Of a stretch of 34,424 nucleotides of DNA, positions 30,917 to 34,424 are shown one piece after another. A model generated the notes under the pieces. It worked only from the letters and a program-made list of their open reading frames with translations, searched no databases and was not told where the DNA came from. Source of the stretch: Amphimedon queenslandica (taxonomy: Eukaryota; Porifera; Demospongiae; Haplosclerida; Niphatidae); contig NW_003546247.1 of the NCBI RefSeq assembly GCF_000090795.2, positions 860,267 to 894,690 of the forward strand. Direction: 5' to 3'. The number at the start of each line of letters is the position of its first letter. Within the stretch, counting starts at the first letter, position 1. Both the position numbers and the translations under genes were made by a program.

Positions 30917-31611
30917 ATTAGTAAATTTTTCATCCCTACATCAAATGAAGGACCTTGCCTTTCACTTTTCTAGTATTGTAAATGGTCTGTCATCATGCTG
31001 TATAAGATAGTCATGCGCTGCTTAGTAACAGTACTTTTAAGAGCACAGTCTCAGTGTCAGAGTTTGGAATTAAAATATTGCAATTTAATAGATCTTAGTG
31101 TATGTTATTTATTCTTGATTATTAGTTTTACCTATGATTACCCTAGCCATTTCAATAGGTCATCAAGTAAAATGCTGTCAAGACTTCAAAAGTCTACTTC
31201 TATCTCATTTGCAATAAATTTGCAACTCTGTTAATTTTTTTAGGTTCATATATTTTTTTTCTTTTGATGCACAGACCATTTTAGTGCTCAATGATAATAA
31301 TGATTTATAATTTGGAATTTATGTAATGTTTAGTTTATAATGCAAAATTTTTAGATGAAATTTGTTTGTATCAAAAACTACTCTGTGTTTGTTTTGGTAA
31401 GATAATTTCAGTTGCAAAATAAATAATTATTGTCATTAATTCTATAATAGTAAGGTGTTTTAAGGCCTAAAGCTACTATTTTCATTTGCAGCCATCTTAC
31501 TGCAGCAAAGGAATCAGCTACCTCATGAATAAACGCAGTATTCATTGTCTGATGATAACTTTTTGCATCATAGTCACACTGTGAATTGCTAATTAAACAA
31601 TTTAAAATAAA
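30917..31611. other. noncoding stretch upstream of the OTU gene
   Basis: A plus-strand frame (30995-31231) and a minus-strand frame (31408-31653) are open but match no family and the latter overlaps the start of the OTU gene antisense. Promoter and 5' untranslated sequence of that gene would lie here; no TATA box could be chosen with any confidence. Confidence 0.4.
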
Positions 31612-31909
31612 ATGCCACGAAGGAAACAAAGGAAAAGATTTGAAGCTCTTCATAAGGCTAGGTGGACTGCCAGAACCGGATCTTCAACAGCTGCGACATC
31701 TATTTCCCCTACTAGATCTCATATCGCCGAAGATAATGATAGAAATGAGGTAGGCAGCATGGCATCCTAAAACGTACTAAATAGATCTGAGGTGGGTGTC
31801 AAAGGATGCATGATATAGACTTGAAGTCGGTGTTTATGGGCTATATCCCAAGGGCTATATTAAGGACCCCACCATTTTGTAATTAAATTTAATTAGCATT
31901 TACATGGCT

Positions 31910-32155
31910 ATATGTGACCATAATTGACAAAAGGTACCTTATGGTGGATTTTTAAATGCATCATTATAATGAAAAATATCAAGCTGTGAGTGTTCTGTTA
32001 TGTAACCATTATTTCTAAAAGTTACATAGTAACTTTTTGCATTCTTTGAAGTAATTTTATAATGATTGGAGCTCAGGAAGTTGGATTTTTTAGGTCATAA
32101 AGACCAATTTTGCTATCCGCCATAAGGTACCTTTTGTCAATTATGGTCACATATA
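31910..32155. mobile_element. palindromic MITE family A, copy 2 (complete)
   Basis: Ends TATATGTGACCATAATTGAC and, reverse-complemented from 32155, the same text; each arm continues AAAAGGTACCTTATGG(T/C)GGAT for about 40 bp of near-perfect inverted repeat. The interior (CTGTGAGTGTTCTGTTATGT, AGTTACATAGTAACTTTTTG, GGAGCTCAGGAAGTTGG) matches copy 3. The flanks are TA-rich, so TA duplication is likely but cannot be delimited. It sits in the first intron of the OTU gene. Its GTTACATAGTAAC segment is the empty site for the MITE nested in copy 3. Confidence 0.92.
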
Positions 32156-33436
32156 TACCTATCGGGCCCAACTATACATGCCATGCAGTCTTATTGTTCT
32201 TCATCTGTATTTTAGGAAGTTGATGTGACAGCTACACCAAAAAGGGAGAATCAAAGTGATTCAGATGGAACAATGGAGGTCACTCCAATACATTTTCAAA
32301 AAAATGACCCTGATTTCAGCTTGGATACTCCTGAAGGACGCAACTCTGGTGAACTACCTAATAGTAATTCAATCTTCTTGGGTCAAGTAAGCCAAATGTG
32401 TAAATTTATTGATCAGATTAATTTAACTTCCAAATGTGCCACACCATTATGTAATGGTAAGTTAAAACTTGTTTGTGTTAGTATGATTGGTCAACAAGGT
32501 TGTGTAACTTTACAATATGATTGTACTGGTTGTGCTGAGAGACGTGTTGCTTTTGAGAGCTCGATTAAGCATGAGACTGAAAACTGTAAGAAAAGTAGAA
32601 CGAGACAGAGAGATTAAATGTAGGATAAAAAAAGGTAAATTAAGTATAACTGATAATTTAGGTAGTGAGTATGGTTCATTAGTGGCAGAGTTTGTGGATG
32701 AAAGTATTGCAAATAATAAGGTAATTGATCAAATTGGATGTAATTTAACATCAGATGATAGTGATAATGATGAAAGCTTACTTTCTAGTTCCGACGGTAA
32801 TGATAATAGCATTTTGAATAGCTCTGGTATAGATACTGATTTGGAAGAGTTTATAATCAGTAGTGTTAAATGTACTTGCAGTATTGAAAAATCTTCACAC
32901 CAACGATCATGTCCACTCAATCTTAGAAACAGAGGTAAGTCTGCTGATGTTGAGTATATCAAATCTGAAGATGCGATGCCTTTAACAGTAGGCAAAACAC
33001 CTTCCACAGACTGGATGAATTCTGCTGCTTCATTGATACAGGATTATACTGGGGAGACTGTTAGTGTAGGTACTACTGATCCACTTAAAACTATTAATCA
33101 TGCTAAAATATCTCCTCATATCTGTCATAAAATTAAAGGAGATGGTAACTGTTTTTACAGAGCAATCTCTAAAGCTGTAACTGGGACTGAAACAAATCAT
33201 ATGCTAGTTAGATTAAGCTTTCATGACAAACAATCAATGCCTTAGAATTATCAAACTTAGTATTACCACACATGCATGATATTGCTAGTGAAAATGCTGT
33301 GAGTGCAATGAGGACATATATGTGACCATAATTGACAAAAGGTACCTTATGGCGGATTTTAGAATTCATCATTATGATGAAAAATATCAACCTGTGAGTG
33401 CTCTATTAGACAACTATTGTTTCTAAAAGTTACATA

Positions 33437-33696
33437 CCGTATTTCCTTAAATAAAAGCCCGGGCGTCTATTTCCTAAAATGGTATTTGGAACTCAAAAAA
33501 ATATATAAAAAATAAAAAAAAAATTAGGCCCAGAGCAGGGTTCGAACCCGTGACCTCATGCTTTTGACTTCTGGAACTTCAGGCATTATCCACTAGACTA
33601 CTGAGTCACTCCTAGGCCTGTGTTGCGTATTTATAGTTAAATTGTATTGCTACCCCGGCGTTTATTCAAATGCGGCTTCTATTTAAGGATTTACGG
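33437..33696. mobile_element. tRNA-bearing MITE, copy 2 (complete, 260 bp)
   Basis: Terminal inverted repeats: CCGTATTTCCTTAAATAAAA at the left, and CCGTAAATCCTTAAATAGAA from the right end. TA flanks both sides (33435-33436, 33697-33698). The related MITE at 31910-32155 has GTTACATAGTAAC with a single TA at this point, so target and duplication are read directly. Interior carries a tRNA-like block on the minus strand. Confidence 0.95.
33527..33612 (-). repeat. tRNA-like block inside MITE copy 2
   Basis: Minus strand: A-box-like TAGTCTAGTGGATAATGCC and B-box GGTTCGAACCC, about 40 bp apart, with text TCACGGGTTCGAACCCTGC able to form a T-arm. The acceptor-stem 5' half is poor. The same block lies in copy 1; the two agree at most positions, including both boxes. 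Confidence 0.75.
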
Positions 33697-34076
33697 TAGT
33701 AACTTTTTGCATCCTCTGGAGTAATTTCATGATAAATGGAGCTCAGGAAGTTAGATTTTTAAGGCTATAAAGACCAATTTTCCTATCCGCCATAAGGTAC
33801 CTTTTGTCAATTATGGTCACATATATTACATAAAAAATTAAACCAATTTGGTACTTGGGCTTCGAAAAATGAAATTTTTATTGCTGCAACTGTGATTCAA
33901 TTAAAGGTTCATATTTCAGTACTGTCAAGTCAACGCAAAAAATAATTCGCTCGTGGTGTACATTTAAACCACTGTTTTATAATAAAAGTTGTCATCACAT
34001 ATCTGACTTTAATATATATTTGTTTCATACAAATGCAAGAAATCACTATGATTTAGTCGATTTCAACCTTATATAG

Positions 34077-34424
34077 TAGAAGAAGTAATAAATTTATTTT
34101 ATTTATTTTGAACTTTAGAAAGATTCTACAGCACATTAGCCTCACTGATATAAAAGTAAAATTTGCTCACACATAAAACATGTTTCATTATTTTTCTTAG
34201 ATAGGTGGGTGGCAATGCAGTACTACATCCACGTGGTGCTACCTGGGGTCTCCAAAGCCATGCTGGCACTGGAGATGCTAAAAGTACTGCCAAGTAACAT
34301 ATTACTCTAAATTGTCAGGCATTTCAAAGCCAGTTTTACACATTTATTCTTGAATATCTTTACTCTTCAAGTGCTACTACAAGATGCACTTCGTGAATCA
34401 TAAGGGCATACAAGATGACGAATG
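34077..34424 (+). other. 3' flank of OTU gene with a possible further exon
   Basis: A strong acceptor-like tract TTTTTCTTAG ends at 34200, followed by about 100 bp that is clearly more GC-rich than its flanks and open in all three frames, ending near a GTAACA donor-like site at 34294. It could be a 3' exon of the OTU gene or of a gene continuing to the right. Not assignable. Confidence 0.3.

Larger units (their letters stand above)
33317..33825. mobile_element. palindromic MITE family A, copy 3, with nested tRNA-bearing MITE
   Basis: Both arms (TATATGTGACCATAATTGAC at 33317 and its mirror ending at 33825) match copy 2 closely. Without the nested element at 33437-33696 and one TA it is 247 bp, against 246 for copy 2. 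It lies in the OTU domain between the catalytic Cys and His; the coding sequence reads SAMRTY before it and KKLNQFGTWAS after it. Confidence 0.93.
31612..34076 (+). pseudogene. split gene ending in an OTU-type cysteine protease domain
   Basis: Exon 1 (31612-31749) starts MPRRKQRKRFEALHKARW and ends GAG/GTAGGC. After a 466-bp intron, exon 2 starts at TTTTAG/GAAGTT (32216) in phase and encodes a Cys-knuckle region (SKCATPLCNGKLKLVCV, YDCTGCAERRVAFESS), a linker with acidic stretches, a CTCSIEKSSHQRSCPLN motif near 32870-32915, and the OTU domain: KIKGDGNCFYRAIS with the catalytic Cys at 33150-33152, then, beyond a MITE, FGTWASKNEIFIAATVIQL near 33845 and ARNHYDLVDF with the catalytic His at 34044-34046, stop at 34074-34076. 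Frameshifts near 32600 and 33235, the MITE at 33317-33825 and a stop near 33926 break it. OTU enzymes remove ubiquitin; linked Cys-knuckle and SCPLN motifs are seen in transposon-borne genes of invertebrates (memory). Confidence 0.8.

Noticed and set aside
32225..33245. programmed frameshift between the two overlapping frames of the OTU gene near 32600
   Set aside because: No slippery heptamer with a downstream structure is evident, and a second frameshift and a MITE break the same gene, so decay is simpler.
33527..33612. genuine tRNA gene
   Set aside because: Boxes A and B are good but the acceptor stem does not pair, and the block repeats inside a transposon at 13341-13425.

Overview
The window is eukaryotic, AT-rich and almost wholly made of decayed mobile DNA. 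I see no intact, conserved host gene. Short GT-AG introns, animal-type elements (a LINE with a PHD-finger ORF1, hAT, pogo, MULE-SWIM, CACTA-like, a Ty3/gypsy element resembling the CsRn1 clade, TA- and TTAA-target MITEs) and OTU and Ulp1-like cysteine protease genes point to an early-branching marine invertebrate. A demosponge is my best guess; this rests on family resemblance from memory, not on a search.

Layout. 1-2395 (minus): 5' part of a CR1/L2-like LINE. 2400-3345 (minus): pogo-like transposase relic. 3830-4600 (minus): CACTA-like transposase relic. 5690-7615 (plus): hAT transposase relic. 7704-8283: MITE with TA target duplication. 8560-10610 (plus): MULE-type transposase with SWIM finger. 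10628-about 19850 (minus): a Ty3/gypsy element split by later insertions: a LINE 3' end in its 3' LTR, a tRNA-bearing MITE in its integrase (itself split by a TTAA foldback element), and a complete 3.0-kb hAT element with a perfect 8-bp target duplication. 19.9-20.15 kb: microsatellites and a tandem duplication. 20.3-21.2 kb (plus): Ser/Thr-rich repeat and PHD-finger relic. 21.2-25.1 kb: noncoding, with a minisatellite and a MITE. 25.1-27.4 kb: CACTA-like C-terminal relic and a Ulp1-like protease domain, both minus. 27.54-28.79 kb: an array of about 109-bp units that reads on the minus strand as repeated phase-symmetric micro-exons just upstream of the Ulp1-like domain. 31.6-34.1 kb (plus): a split gene ending in an OTU protease domain, with one MITE in its intron and another inside its OTU exon.

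Two things stand out. (1) The micro-exon array: eleven units whose exon-like parts are 36-66 bp, every length a multiple of three, mostly bounded by AG/GT, with the same phase, so that each adds or removes whole codons of a Ser-rich repeat. (2) The window contains its own insertion controls: filled and empty copies of the same MITE, target duplications of three kinds (TA, TTAA, 8 bp), and host reading frames that resume after the inserted element. Together these give a relative order of transposition events readable from this sequence alone.
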